Assembly: GCA_947455585.1 (NCBI GenBank)
Contig: CANGOY010000017.1
Coordinates: forward strand, 1-15,528
DNA: 15,528 nucleotides
Source: Comamonadaceae bacterium
GTDB lineage: Bacteria > Pseudomonadota > Gammaproteobacteria > Burkholderiales > Burkholderiaceae_C
Reading direction: 5' to 3'
Shown here: positions 1 through 7,962 of the stretch, in pieces
How positions within the stretch are numbered: the stretch's first letter is position 1
How the letters are laid out: every line of letters starts with the position of its first letter
Notes under the pieces: model-generated
The model's database searches: none
What the model was told of the DNA's origin: nothing
Seen by the model: only the letters and a program-made list of their open reading frames with translations
Made by a program: the position numbers and the translations under genes

Positions 1-2041
1 GAACAGGGTATGGCACGGGTGGGCCATTGGGTAGCAGTTTCACACGAGCACGCACATCTGGAAATTCTTGCGCCAACATGGCAGGCCATGCCAAACGCAA
101 AGATTCACGACGTTTCAAGTCCTCTGGCACCACGATGATTTGCGAGACGTTGGACTGGGGAAATACCTGATCGAGTGGCAAATAAAAACGGGGAGCGCCT
201 GAGCCAAACCAAGTGCTCACCGTTTCAACGCCTGGCTCTTTGAGCAAGCGCTGCTCCACCGCTTGTGTGACCGCTTCGTTGGCTGCAAATGACGTGCCTT
301 CGGGGAACCACAAGTCCACCAAAATTTCAGGTCGCGCCGAGTCTGGGAAGAACTGTTGCTGCACACGACCCATGCCGACAATACCCAACACAAACAACAA
401 AACGGTGATGCCAATTGCCTTCCAGCGGTATTCGACACACCAAGTCACTGCCGTGCGGAAGTGTTTGTAAAACGGGCCGTCAAACAACTCGTGCTCGCCG
501 CCATGCTCGCCATGCGGTTTCACTTGCAACAGCAAGGTGCCCAAGTACGGCACAAAGTACACCGACACCCACCAGCTCAGCACCAGTGCAATCACCGTCA
601 CCGCGAAAATGGCAAAGGTGTATTCGCCCACAGTGGACTTGGCCATGCCAATCGGCAAGAAGCCAGCGGCGGTGATAAGCGTGCCGGTCAACATGGGCAT
701 CGCGGTCACTTCATACGCAAAAGTGGCGGCACGCACGCGGTCGTAGCCCTCTTCCATTTTGCGCACCATCATCTCGACCGCGATGATGGCGTCATCCACC
801 AAGAGGCCCAAAGCAATGATGAGCGAACCCAACGAAATTTTGTGCAGGCCAATGCCCCAATAGTTCATGGCCAAAAACGTCATGGCCAAGACCAAAGGAA
901 TCGTGATGGCCACCACCAAACCAGGGCGCACATCCACATACCAACCGTAGCGCCCACCTTTGTGCAAACCGAGTGCCACAAAGCTGACCACCAACACAAT
1001 CAGCACCGCCTCTATCAGCGTGTGCACAAACTCACCCACGGATTTAGACACAGCTTTGGGCTGGTCTTGCACCTGCGCTAAGGTCACCCCTGCAGGCAAG
1101 GTTTTTTCAATGCGTACGGTAGCCACTTCAAGCGCCTTGCCCAAAGCGATGATGTCGCCGCCTTTGGCCATCGACACACCCAGCGCAATCACTGGCTGTC
1201 CTTGGTGATGCACCTTCACGACGGCAGGTTCGACATAACCTCGCTTGACCTTGGAAATGTCACCCAACTTCACCAGTTGGCCTGAGCTGCCGCGAATGGG
1301 CATGGCACGCAATTGTTCTTCCGTCTCAAATTGACCGTCAATGCGCACTTGCAGCACATCGATAGGCGCTTGAATCGTGCCGGCGTTTTCCACCGCGTTC
1401 TCTTGCCCTAACTGCGACAGTACGGCATTGAGGTCAAGCCCCAATTGAACCAAACGCTTTTGTGGAATTTCCACAAAGATTTTTTCGTCTTGCACGCCAA
1501 ACTGTTCAACTTTGGCCACGTCTTTCACGCGCAAGAGTTGCTGACGCACATCGTCGGCAAACTTCTTGACTTCAGCTGGGTTAAAACCTGGCGCATCTAA
1601 GGCGTAAATCACGCCATACACATCGCCAAATTCATCATTGAAGAAAGGGCCCTGCACACCTTGCGGCAATGTGTAACGAATGTCACCAATTTTCTTGCGC
1701 ACGGAATACCAAACATTGGGCACATCCGCAGGCTTGGAATAGTCTTTGATTTGGAAAATGATTTGCGACTCACCGGGCTTGGAGTAACTGCGAATCTTGT
1801 CGGCGTAAGGCACTTCTTGCAGCGTGCGCTCCAGCTTGTCTGTGACCTGCTCGGCCACTTGCTGCGCTGTCGCCCCTGGCCAATAGGTGCGAACCACCAT
1901 GGCGCGAAAAGTGAACGGTGGGTCTTCGTCTTGGCCCAGCTGAAAGTACGACGCCATGCCCAACACCATGAGCACGACCATCAAATAGCGGGTCAGCGCA
2001 GGGTGGTCAATGGCCCATTTCGAGAGGTTGAACTTTTCCAT
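1..2041 (-). CDS. RND efflux transporter permease (HAE1/AcrB-like), 3' part beyond window
   Basis: This is the inner-membrane proton-driven pump of a tripartite efflux system. It starts at the ATG at 2041 and stays open for 680 codons to the left edge; family members are about 1,020-1,050 residues, so roughly the C-terminal third is missing. Visible features are a TM1 stretch after the N-terminus (near LTRYLMVVLMVLGMASYF), a porter-domain segment containing NDEFGDVYG, and the TM4 motif LLVDDAII, whose Asp416-Asp417 pair matches the proton-relay aspartates of AcrB. The start is supported by a GAGGTG ribosome site three bases upstream, which overlaps the stop of the fusion-protein gene, so the two are translationally linked. 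The DEDPPFTFR and DEFGDVYG segments recall TriC/MexK-type pumps rather than AcrB itself, but that subtype call is from memory. Substrate unknown. Family call is secure. Confidence 0.93.
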   Translation of the reverse strand, partial: MEKFNLSKWAIDHPALTRYLMVVLMVLGMASYFQLGQDEDPPFTFRAMVVRTYWPGATAQQVAEQVTDKLERTLQEVPYADKIRSYSKPGESQIIFQIKDYSKPADVPNVWYSVRKKIGDIRYTLPQGVQGPFFNDEFGDVYGVIYALDAPGFNPAEVKKFADDVRQQLLRVKDVAKVEQFGVQDEKIFVEIPQKRLVQLGLDLNAVLSQLGQENAVENAGTIQAPIDVLQVRIDGQFETEEQLRAMPIRGSSGQLVKLGDISKVKRGYVEPAVVKVHHQGQPVIALGVSMAKGGDIIALGKALEVATVRIEKTLPAGVTLAQVQDQPKAVSKSVGEFVHTLIEAVLIVLVVSFVALGLHKGGRYGWYVDVRPGLVVAITIPLVLAMTFLAMNYWGIGLHKISLGSLIIALGLLVDDAIIAVEMMVRKMEEGYDRVRAATFAYEVTAMPMLTGTLITAAGFLPIGMAKSTVGEYTFAIFAVTVIALVLSWWVSVYFVPYLGTLLLQVKPHGEHGGEHELFDGPFYKHFRTAVTWCVEYRWKAIGITVLLFVLGIVGMGRVQQQFFPDSARPEILVDLWFPEGTSFAANEAVTQAVEQRLLKEPGVETVSTWFGSGAPRFYLPLDQVFPQSNVSQIIVVPEDLKRRESLRLAWPAMLAQEFPDVRARVKLLPNGPPVPYPV

Positions 2042-2050
2042 GCTCACCTC
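2042..2050 (-). promoter_or_regulatory. Ribosome binding site of the RND permease
   Basis: Read on the minus strand, GAGGTG sits three bases before the ATG at 2041 and overlaps the TGA stop of the fusion-protein gene. This fixes the permease start and suggests translational coupling. Confidence 0.6.
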
Positions 2051-3143
2051 ACTTGACCGCGCCGAAGACAGACACCTTCTGGCCAGCCGTTAGCACGTGC
2101 ACGCCGGAAATCACCACTTGGTCACCGTCTTGTAACCCCGAGTCGACCACCGCTTCATTGCCATCGGTGGTTGATACCTGAATGGGCTGCGACTTCACCG
2201 TCATGGTCGCTGGGTCTAGCACCCAAACGGCAGTTGCCCCCGCTTCAGTTCGCAAGGCTTGGGTCGGCAGCTTGATACGAGGCTTCGCGTCTACAAGTTT
2301 GGCCGCACGCAAACTCACTGTGGCAGTGGAGCCCAGCACAGGGTCGGCGTCTTTTGGCAATGCGGCTTTCACCACAAAAGTTCGCGTCACCGTATCGGCA
2401 CTGGCAGAGACATCGCGCACCTTGGCTTCAAGCGTTTTGCCATCTTGCCATTGGCGCACATCCACCACCACACCTGCTTTCAAAGTCGCAAGCTTGTCCT
2501 CGGACACAGAAAAAACAACATCACGCGGCCCATCGAGCGCCAGTCGAACCACAGGCTGCCCCGCAGCAACCACCTGCCCTGCTGACGCATCAATCGACGT
2601 GATGACGCCTGCGCCATCGGCCTGCAAATGTGTGTAGTTCGATTGATTGCCTTGCACGGTGTTTTGGGCTTGTGCTTGCCGCCATTGCGCCTGCGCAGCT
2701 TTTTCGCTGGCTTGGCGGCGCTCTAGCTCGGCGACGCTGATAAAACCTTGGTCAAACAAGCCTTGGTAGCGCTTCATATCTGCCACCGCAACATCGCGGT
2801 TGCTTTGTGCAGCTATCAATTGAGCGGCGGCCGCATCTGCGGCCACGCGATAGTCTTGCGGGTCAATTTGCGCCAATAGCTGGCCCGCCTTGACGCGTTG
2901 ACCCAACTCGGCCTGACGGTTGATGAGCTTGCCACCAACGCGAAAGCCTAAAGTCGATTCAACACGGGCACGAATCTCGCCCGAGAACTCCAAATCATAG
3001 GACGCACTCGACTCACCGACCTTCAAAATTTTGACCGCACGAATCGGTTCTTGTTGAGGCGGCGTTTTGCTGCAACTCGCCACAACCACGCAGCAAACAA
3101 TCGCAAAAGGCAGACGTGCAAAGGATGAAAAAGGAGACACCAT
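2049..3143 (-). CDS. RND efflux membrane fusion protein, lipoprotein
   Basis: Periplasmic adaptor linking the RND permease to an outer-membrane channel. I place the start at ATG 3143 (364 aa) rather than the in-frame ATG 16 codons upstream (3191). From 3143 the protein opens with a compact lipoprotein signal: Arg10, a hydrophobic run, then VVVASC with Cys24 as the acylated residue. The longer form would also run across the palindrome at 3161-3180. Next come a barrel-sandwich/lipoyl half motif (GKLINRQAELGQRVKAGQLL), an Ala/Gln-rich helical hairpin, the second lipoyl half (GVITSIDASAGQVVAAGQPV) and C-terminal beta-barrel and membrane-proximal domains. The stop lies 7 bases before the permease ATG, giving a classic MFP-permease operon. 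No outer-membrane factor or regulator gene is visible in the window. Confidence 0.92.
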   Translation of the reverse strand: MVSPFSSFARLPFAIVCCVVVASCSKTPPQQEPIRAVKILKVGESSASYDLEFSGEIRARVESTLGFRVGGKLINRQAELGQRVKAGQLLAQIDPQDYRVAADAAAAQLIAAQSNRDVAVADMKRYQGLFDQGFISVAELERRQASEKAAQAQWRQAQAQNTVQGNQSNYTHLQADGAGVITSIDASAGQVVAAGQPVVRLALDGPRDVVFSVSEDKLATLKAGVVVDVRQWQDGKTLEAKVRDVSASADTVTRTFVVKAALPKDADPVLGSTATVSLRAAKLVDAKPRIKLPTQALRTEAGATAVWVLDPATMTVKSQPIQVSTTDGNEAVVDSGLQDGDQVVISGVHVLTAGQKVSVFGAVK

Positions 3144-3160
3144 AAAGTTCCCAAAAATAC

Positions 3161-3180
3161 TAATGACCAATTGGTTATTA
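3161..3180. promoter_or_regulatory. Palindromic operator-like site upstream of the efflux operon
   Basis: A 20-bp inverted repeat with core ACCAATTGGT and flanks TAATG/TATTA; 18 of 20 positions obey dyad symmetry, the exception being one G/T pair. It ends 17 bases before the chosen ATG of the fusion protein (3143) and 59 bases before the divergent hpnC start. Size, AT-rich flanks and position suit a TetR-family repressor site, the usual control of RND pumps. No regulator gene is in the window, so the protein that binds is inferred only. Confidence 0.55.
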
Positions 3181-3239
3181 ATGTACCCCATCTTGGTTTA
3201 CCCCGCATACACAAAGGGGGACGACAATAGTGGCTATCT

Positions 3240-4019
3240 ATGTCAAGCATCGACCACTACGAAAACTTCCCCGTCGCATCTTGGCTCTGCCCTGCGCGTT
3301 TGCGTCCCGCCGTGGCTGCGCTGTACCACTTTGCCCGCACAGCAGATGATTTGGCCGATGAAGGCCAGGACCCCGCACACCACCGCCTTGATGCTTTGGG
3401 CGAGTACCGCGCAGACTTGCAAAACTGCCTGAGTCTCAACACTACAACAAGCGTCCGTTGGCCCAAAGTCTTTGGTGCTTTGCAAAGCACTGTGGAGCAA
3501 CACCATTTACCCGCACAACCCCTGTTCGATTTGCTAGACGCTTTTGAGCAAGACGTGGTCTACACCAGCGTTGGCCAAGGCTATCGCAACCGCGCCGAGC
3601 TGATGGACTACTGCCGCCGCTCAGCCAACCCCGTGGGGCGTTTGATGCTGCATTTGTATGGTGTGGCTGACGCACCATCGCTTGCGCAAAGCGACGCTAT
3701 TTGCACCGCTTTGCAACTCATCAATTTTTGGCAAGACCGTGCCGAAGACCTGCAACATGGCCGCGACTATTTGCCACATGGCCACAGCCTAGACCAAGAG
3801 CTGCGCTTTGCTCGCGAACTGATGATGCAAGGAGCGCCCTTGGCGCGTCGCGTCAAAGGCCGTGCAGGCTGGGAACTGCGTGCGGTGGTGCAAGGCGGCT
3901 TGCGCATCTTGGACAAATTGGACACTCGGGTTGAAACCGCAGACCACAAGCAACTCGCACGCCCCACGTTGAAAAAGCCTGACTTTATTCGCATCGCTTG
4001 GCGCTGCGTACGCATGTGA
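3240..4019 (+). CDS. hpnC: Hydroxysqualene synthase HpnC
   Basis: Member of the squalene/phytoene synthase family. By family knowledge HpnC converts presqualene diphosphate to hydroxysqualene, the second step of the HpnDCE route. The 259-residue product starts MSSIDHYENFPVASW, typical of HpnC. It has a first Asp-rich helix, ARTADDLADEG (Asp36, Asp37, Asp40), and a second, NFWQDRAEDL (Asp166, Asp170), which together bind the Mg-diphosphate. ATG 3240 is the only reasonable start because an in-frame stop lies at 3228-3230. No good Shine-Dalgarno lies at normal distance; a purine run (AAGGGGGACG) is too far upstream. It is slightly short for the family but has both active motifs. First gene of hpnCDE, divergent from the efflux operon across about 96 bases. 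Confidence 0.93.
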   Translation: MSSIDHYENFPVASWLCPARLRPAVAALYHFARTADDLADEGQDPAHHRLDALGEYRADLQNCLSLNTTTSVRWPKVFGALQSTVEQHHLPAQPLFDLLDAFEQDVVYTSVGQGYRNRAELMDYCRRSANPVGRLMLHLYGVADAPSLAQSDAICTALQLINFWQDRAEDLQHGRDYLPHGHSLDQELRFARELMMQGAPLARRVKGRAGWELRAVVQGGLRILDKLDTRVETADHKQLARPTLKKPDFIRIAWRCVRM

Positions 4020-4029
4020 GGCGAGGCGC

Positions 4030-4057
4030 TTAAGCTAACGCCCGCGTGCCCGATAAT
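4030..4057 (+). promoter_or_regulatory. Weak candidate promoter ahead of hpnD
   Basis: TTAAGC at 4030-4035 and GATAAT at 4052-4057 are separated by 16 bases, in the short gap between hpnC and hpnD. The -10 is good (5/6) and the -35 poor. A start about 7 bases after the -10 would leave only two or three bases before the hpnD ATG. It may merely be chance in an operon spacer. Confidence 0.25.
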
Positions 4058-4066
4058 CAGGCACAC

Positions 4067-4906
4067 ATGACACCTCAAGACTACGTTCAGCAAAAAGCCT
4101 CCGCCTCGGGCAGCAGCTTTTATTACGCATTCCTTTTCCTGCCTCCACACCGCCGCGCAGCCATCACAGCGTTTTACGCCTTCTGCCGCGAAGTGGATGA
4201 TGTGGTGGACGAGGTCACCGACCCTGGCGTAGCCGCCAGCAAACTGGCCTGGTGGCACAACGAAGTGCACCAAGCATTTGCGGGCAAGCCCAACCACCCC
4301 GTCACGCAAGCGCTGATGCCTTGTGTGGCTGAGTTCGGCATTGAAGAAGCATCTTTGCAATCGGTGATTGAGGGTTGCGAAATGGACCTAACGCAAACCC
4401 GCTACCTCGACTACCCTAACCTCACGCGCTACTGCCATTTGGTGGCGGGCGTGGTGGGCGAAGTGTCGGCCAAGATTTTTGGCCAAACTGATGGCGCCAC
4501 CACCGACTACGCCCACAAGTTGGGCCAGGCCTTTCAGCTTACCAACATCATCCGCGATGTGGGCGAAGACGCCCTGCGTGGCCGCATTTACCTGCCTGTG
4601 AATGAGCTGCAGCAGTTCGATGTGAAAGCCCACGAAATTTTGAACCGCCTAGACTCTGAGCGTTTTCAAGCCCTCATGCAATTCCAAGCCGCACGTGCGC
4701 ATGCGCTGTACGACGAAGCTTTGGCGTTACTGCCCGTGAACGACTGGAAAAACCAAAAGCCAGGCTTGATGATGTGCAGCATTTACCGCACCTTGTTGCG
4801 CGAAATCGAAGCTAAGAAGTTTCCAGTGCTCAAACAACGTGTGGCGCTCACACCGCTGCACAAACTTTGGCTTGCTTGGAAGATGCAAGCGCTAGGCCGC
4901 TTCTAA
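4067..4906 (+). CDS. hpnD: Presqualene diphosphate synthase HpnD
   Basis: Condenses two farnesyl diphosphates to presqualene diphosphate, the entry step to squalene and hopanoids. The start ATG 4067 gives MTPQDYVQQKASASGSSFYYAF, the conserved HpnD N-terminus, and 279 aa. A GTG 21 bases earlier is in frame but would add residues that do not fit the family. The first Asp-rich motif is AFCREVDDVVDE (Asp44, Asp45, Asp48) and the second is NIIRDVGEDALRGRIYLP (Asn160, Asp164, Asp168). The 47-base gap from hpnC holds a small hairpin and a GATAAT box, so some separate transcription is possible. It ends 15 bases before hpnE. Confidence in family and role is high. Confidence 0.95.
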   Translation: MTPQDYVQQKASASGSSFYYAFLFLPPHRRAAITAFYAFCREVDDVVDEVTDPGVAASKLAWWHNEVHQAFAGKPNHPVTQALMPCVAEFGIEEASLQSVIEGCEMDLTQTRYLDYPNLTRYCHLVAGVVGEVSAKIFGQTDGATTDYAHKLGQAFQLTNIIRDVGEDALRGRIYLPVNELQQFDVKAHEILNRLDSERFQALMQFQAARAHALYDEALALLPVNDWKNQKPGLMMCSIYRTLLREIEAKKFPVLKQRVALTPLHKLWLAWKMQALGRF

Positions 4907-4921
4907 ATTTTCAGCAAACGC

Positions 4922-6196
4922 ATGAAGCAACTGACCATCGTGGGTGCGGGCTGGGCGGGTTTGGCCGCTGCGGTTGCTGCCACGCAAGCGGGCTGGCATG
5001 TGCAATTGTTTGAAGCGGCCAACATAGCCGGTGGCCGCGCCCGAAGCCTGCAACAAAGCTTTGCGGGCAAGCCTTTAGACAATGGCCAACATGTGCTGAT
5101 TGGCGCATACCGCGATACATTGGCCCTCATGCGCACCGTGGGTTTGAACCCAGATGAGCTGCTGCAACGCATCCCACTTGATTTGCGCTTTGCCGATGGC
5201 CAAGGCATCAGCCTTCCCAATTGGCCAATGCCACTCAATATGCTGGCTGGTTTAGGTCGTGCGCAAGGCTGGACTTTGAAAGACAAAGCCAGCCTCATCC
5301 AAGCGGCATGGGGATGGCAGCGTGCACGCTTTGAATGCGAGCCCACTTGGACGGTGGCGCAGCTGTGCGATGCATCCAATCTAAGTCCTCGGGTGATGAC
5401 GCAATTGGTTGAGCCTCTTTGTTTGTCTGCCCTTAATACGCCCGTGAATGACGCCAGTGCCACGGTGTTTTTACGCGTGCTGCACGATGCGTTGTTGGGT
5501 GGTGCGGGTAGCTCTGACCTGCTGGTACCTCGCGTGGATTTGGGTGCACTGCTGCCCAATGCTTGTTTGCACTGGCTCAACGCTCATGGTGCAGACATTC
5601 ATCTGGGCACGCGCGTCTCTGCCACGCAGGTAGAAGCGCTGCAAGACGCAGCTTCAGCGGATAGCGCCGTGTTACTCGCCTGCCCGCCTTGGGAAGCAGC
5701 CCGCCTCACCACCGACATCGCGCCCAAGTGGGCTTACGGATGCGCCGAGCTATCGCACACCGCAATTGCCACCGTGTACTTGCACTGCAAAGACGCAGGC
5801 TTCAAGGGCTTGCCTCGCCCCATGATGGCCTTGCACAGCGACGCACAAGCGCCTGCGCAATTTGTGTTTGACAAGGGCGCGTTATCGGAACAGCACAACT
5901 TGTTAGCCGCCGTGGTCAGCGCCTGCGCAGGCGAGCGCGATGACGTCACCGAACAAGTGCACGCGCAAGTTTGCGAGCAGCTAGAACTGGTGAATGTCGA
6001 GGTTGTACAAACCGTGGTCGAAAAACGCGCCACGCTGGCGTGCACCCCGATGCTGGACAGACCCGAACCTTTTGTGGCTGATGGTCTGTGGGCCTGCGGC
6101 GACTTCATCCGAGGCCCGTACCCCTCCACGCTTGAAGGCGCAGTTCGCTCAGGCCAGCAAGTGGTCACACAACTCAGCCAAGTGGCGCACCGTTAA
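4922..6196 (+). CDS. hpnE: Hydroxysqualene dehydroxylase HpnE
   Basis: FAD-dependent amine-oxidase-fold enzyme that reduces hydroxysqualene to squalene, the last step of the HpnDCE route. The 424-residue product begins with a dinucleotide-binding motif, IVGAGWAGLAAA (Gly8, Gly10, Gly13), an acidic residue ending strand 2 (Glu31) that should bind the FAD ribose, and the GGRARS motif (37-42) typical of this superfamily. Near the C-terminus ACGDFIRGPYPSTLEGAVRS is the second FAD contact seen in HpnE and phytoene-desaturase relatives. The ATG at 4922 lies 15 bases after hpnD and no closer start fits. Its last 48 bases overlap the convergent HAD gene. Gene order C-D-E and the three intact active sites make the pathway assignment firm; whether hopanoids are made depends on a cyclase outside this window. 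Confidence 0.93.
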   Translation: MKQLTIVGAGWAGLAAAVAATQAGWHVQLFEAANIAGGRARSLQQSFAGKPLDNGQHVLIGAYRDTLALMRTVGLNPDELLQRIPLDLRFADGQGISLPNWPMPLNMLAGLGRAQGWTLKDKASLIQAAWGWQRARFECEPTWTVAQLCDASNLSPRVMTQLVEPLCLSALNTPVNDASATVFLRVLHDALLGGAGSSDLLVPRVDLGALLPNACLHWLNAHGADIHLGTRVSATQVEALQDAASADSAVLLACPPWEAARLTTDIAPKWAYGCAELSHTAIATVYLHCKDAGFKGLPRPMMALHSDAQAPAQFVFDKGALSEQHNLLAAVVSACAGERDDVTEQVHAQVCEQLELVNVEVVQTVVEKRATLACTPMLDRPEPFVADGLWACGDFIRGPYPSTLEGAVRSGQQVVTQLSQVAHR

Positions 6197-6844
6197 GGGC
6201 TGCGCTGAGTCATTTGGCCAGTCGTGGCCTTGGGTGTTAATCCATGCGGTTTGCATGCCAGCGTTGATGGCACCCATCACATCGGTATGCGCGTCATCAC
6301 CTAGGTGCAACACGGATTCAACAGGCACATTCAGCTGCGCTGCAGCAGCATGAAAAATTCGCACATCGGGCTTGGCCACACCAAATTGGCGTGCACTCAC
6401 CGATGCTTTGAAATACGGCCCAGCTGCCGTGCGAAACACATCGGCATTGCCATTGGACAAGCCGACCAGCGGATACCGGGCGGCCAAACGTGCAAGGGCT
6501 TGTTCAACACCGTCATACAAGGTGACGTTTTGACGCTCGGCAAAGAACACATCAAACGCAGCGTCAGCCAAATGTGGCGCATCGCCAGCGCGTATCAAAC
6601 TCTGACGAATGGACTCGTGACGTAAAAAACTCAAATCATGTGCTTTGTCTGCATGGCGTTGGTTCACCTCGGCTCGGATGCGTTTTTTCATCTCGGCGTC
6701 ACTGCAAAGCTGCGCCGTTTGCGGGGCGTGCAACGCAAGCCAATCTTGCAAAACCACCTCCGCGCGGGCGATGATGGGCCAGACGGGCCACAAAGTGTCG
6801 TCAAGGTCTAAGGTTATGGCTTGGATTTTGGAAAGGTTCAGCAT
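6149..6844 (-). CDS. HAD-superfamily hydrolase (subfamily IA phosphatase-like)
   Basis: Probable small-molecule phosphatase; the substrate cannot be read from sequence. The 231 aa carry all four HAD motifs: motif I DLDDTLW (nucleophile Asp13, acid/base Asp15), motif II with Ser130 in GLSNGNAD, motif III Lys158 in GVAKPD, and motif IV LGDDAHTDVMGA (Asp183, Asp184, Asp188). A helical cap lies between about residues 20 and 105, as in phosphoglycolate phosphatase, YjjG and pyrimidine-nucleotidase relatives. The gene is convergent with hpnE, overlapping its 3' end by 48 bases, and head-to-head with hemH with only 20 bases between start codons. The Trp following motif I (DTLWP) is frequent in YjjG/YigB-like members, which is a hint only. 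Confidence 0.88.
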   Translation of the reverse strand: MLNLSKIQAITLDLDDTLWPVWPIIARAEVVLQDWLALHAPQTAQLCSDAEMKKRIRAEVNQRHADKAHDLSFLRHESIRQSLIRAGDAPHLADAAFDVFFAERQNVTLYDGVEQALARLAARYPLVGLSNGNADVFRTAAGPYFKASVSARQFGVAKPDVRIFHAAAAQLNVPVESVLHLGDDAHTDVMGAINAGMQTAWINTQGHDWPNDSAQPLTVRHLAELCDHLLA

Positions 6845-6864
6845 GCTGGGCGAGAATATCTCAC

Positions 6865-7962
6865 ATGTTTAAATCCCCTTTCATTCCAGAGCCGCCCTTC
6901 ACTCACGGTCAAGCACCACGCACGGCCGTGCTGCTGTGTAACTTAGGCACCCCCGATGCACCCACGGCATCAGCTGTGCGTCGCTACCTTGCCGAGTTTT
7001 TGGGCGACCACCGCGTGGTCGAAATTCCGCGCTTGATATGGATGGCCATCCTGCACGGCATCATCTTGCGCGTGCGCCCTGCCAAATCGGCAGCCAAGTA
7101 CGCCACCATCTGGACGGACGAAGGCTCACCGCTGAAGATTTGGACCGACAAACAAGCTCAAGCTTTGCAAGAAGTTTTCAACGCCCACGGCGAGGCAGTG
7201 ACCGTGCGCTATGCCATGAACTATGGAAACCCATCTATCGCTAGCCAACTGGATGCCCTCAAAGCCGAAGGCCACACGCGCATCTTGATATTGCCCGCCT
7301 ACCCCCAGTACTCAGGCACCACCACGGCCAGCGTGTTTGATGCTGTGTATCGCTGGGGCCTGCAGAGCCGTGTGTTGCCTGAGTTCCGCTTCATCAACCA
7401 CTACCACGACCACCCAGCTTATATACAGGCGCTGGCTGAGCGTGTACGCGCGCATTGGGCTGCTCACGGCAAGCCAGAGCGTTTGGTGATGAGCTTTCAT
7501 GGTGTGCCAGAACGCACGCTGCACTTGGGTGACCCCTACCACTGCGAATGCTACAAAACCGCACGTTTGTTGGGTGAGGCCTTGGGCCTTAGCAAAGCCC
7601 AATACATGGTCACATTCCAATCTCGCTTTGGCAAAGCCAAGTGGCTTGAGCCCTACACCGAGCCCACCTTGATTGCCCTCGCAGAGCAAGGTGTGAAACG
7701 CGTCGATTTGATTTGCCCTGGCTTCACCAGCGACTGCTTAGAAACTCTAGAAGAAATTTCGCAAGAAGCACAAGAAGCGTATTTGCATGCAGGCGGTGAA
7801 ACGTTCCATTACATCCACTGCTTGAACGACAGCGCCACATGGGTCAACGGCATGCATGAACTCAGCAAGCTACACATGGGAGGCTGGTCGATGCAAAACG
7901 CTTGTCCGAATGAGTTGGAGACCAGTAGAAACGAAGCGTTAGCACTAGGTGCCGAAAAATAA
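6865..7962 (+). CDS. hemH: Ferrochelatase
   Basis: Inserts ferrous iron into protoporphyrin IX, the terminal step of protoheme synthesis. The 365-aa product has the N-terminal VLLCNLGTPDAP signature, the family segment YPQYSGTTTASV (146-157), the catalytic histidine in MSFHGVPERTL (His212) and the conserved acid in PGFTSDCLETLEEI (Glu293). The segment DPYHCECYKTARLL (223-236) has two cysteines, common in proteobacterial ferrochelatases; a cluster is not claimed. Start ATG 6865 gives MFKSPFIPEPPF, with no strong Shine-Dalgarno. The gene ends in the terminator at 7963-7986. Its promoter must lie in the 20-base gap or inside the 5' part of the divergent HAD gene. Confidence 0.96.
   Translation: MFKSPFIPEPPFTHGQAPRTAVLLCNLGTPDAPTASAVRRYLAEFLGDHRVVEIPRLIWMAILHGIILRVRPAKSAAKYATIWTDEGSPLKIWTDKQAQALQEVFNAHGEAVTVRYAMNYGNPSIASQLDALKAEGHTRILILPAYPQYSGTTTASVFDAVYRWGLQSRVLPEFRFINHYHDHPAYIQALAERVRAHWAAHGKPERLVMSFHGVPERTLHLGDPYHCECYKTARLLGEALGLSKAQYMVTFQSRFGKAKWLEPYTEPTLIALAEQGVKRVDLICPGFTSDCLETLEEISQEAQEAYLHAGGETFHYIHCLNDSATWVNGMHELSKLHMGGWSMQNACPNELETSRNEALALGAEK

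Noticed and set aside
356..1081. A 241-codon plus-strand open frame rich in His and Gln.
   Set aside because: It lies antisense within the RND permease, whose frame is continuous and has clear family motifs; the His/Gln-rich composition is a by-product of reading the complementary strand.
1..3143. Reading the RND pump beside hpnCDE as the hopanoid transporter HpnN.
   Set aside because: HpnN is an MmpL-like single protein without a membrane-fusion partner. Here a lipoprotein MFP precedes an HAE1-type permease, and the genes are divergent from hpnC.
3767..4360. A 197-codon minus-strand open frame across hpnC and hpnD.
   Set aside because: It crosses the spacer antisense to two well-supported enzymes and shows no recognisable domain or ribosome site.
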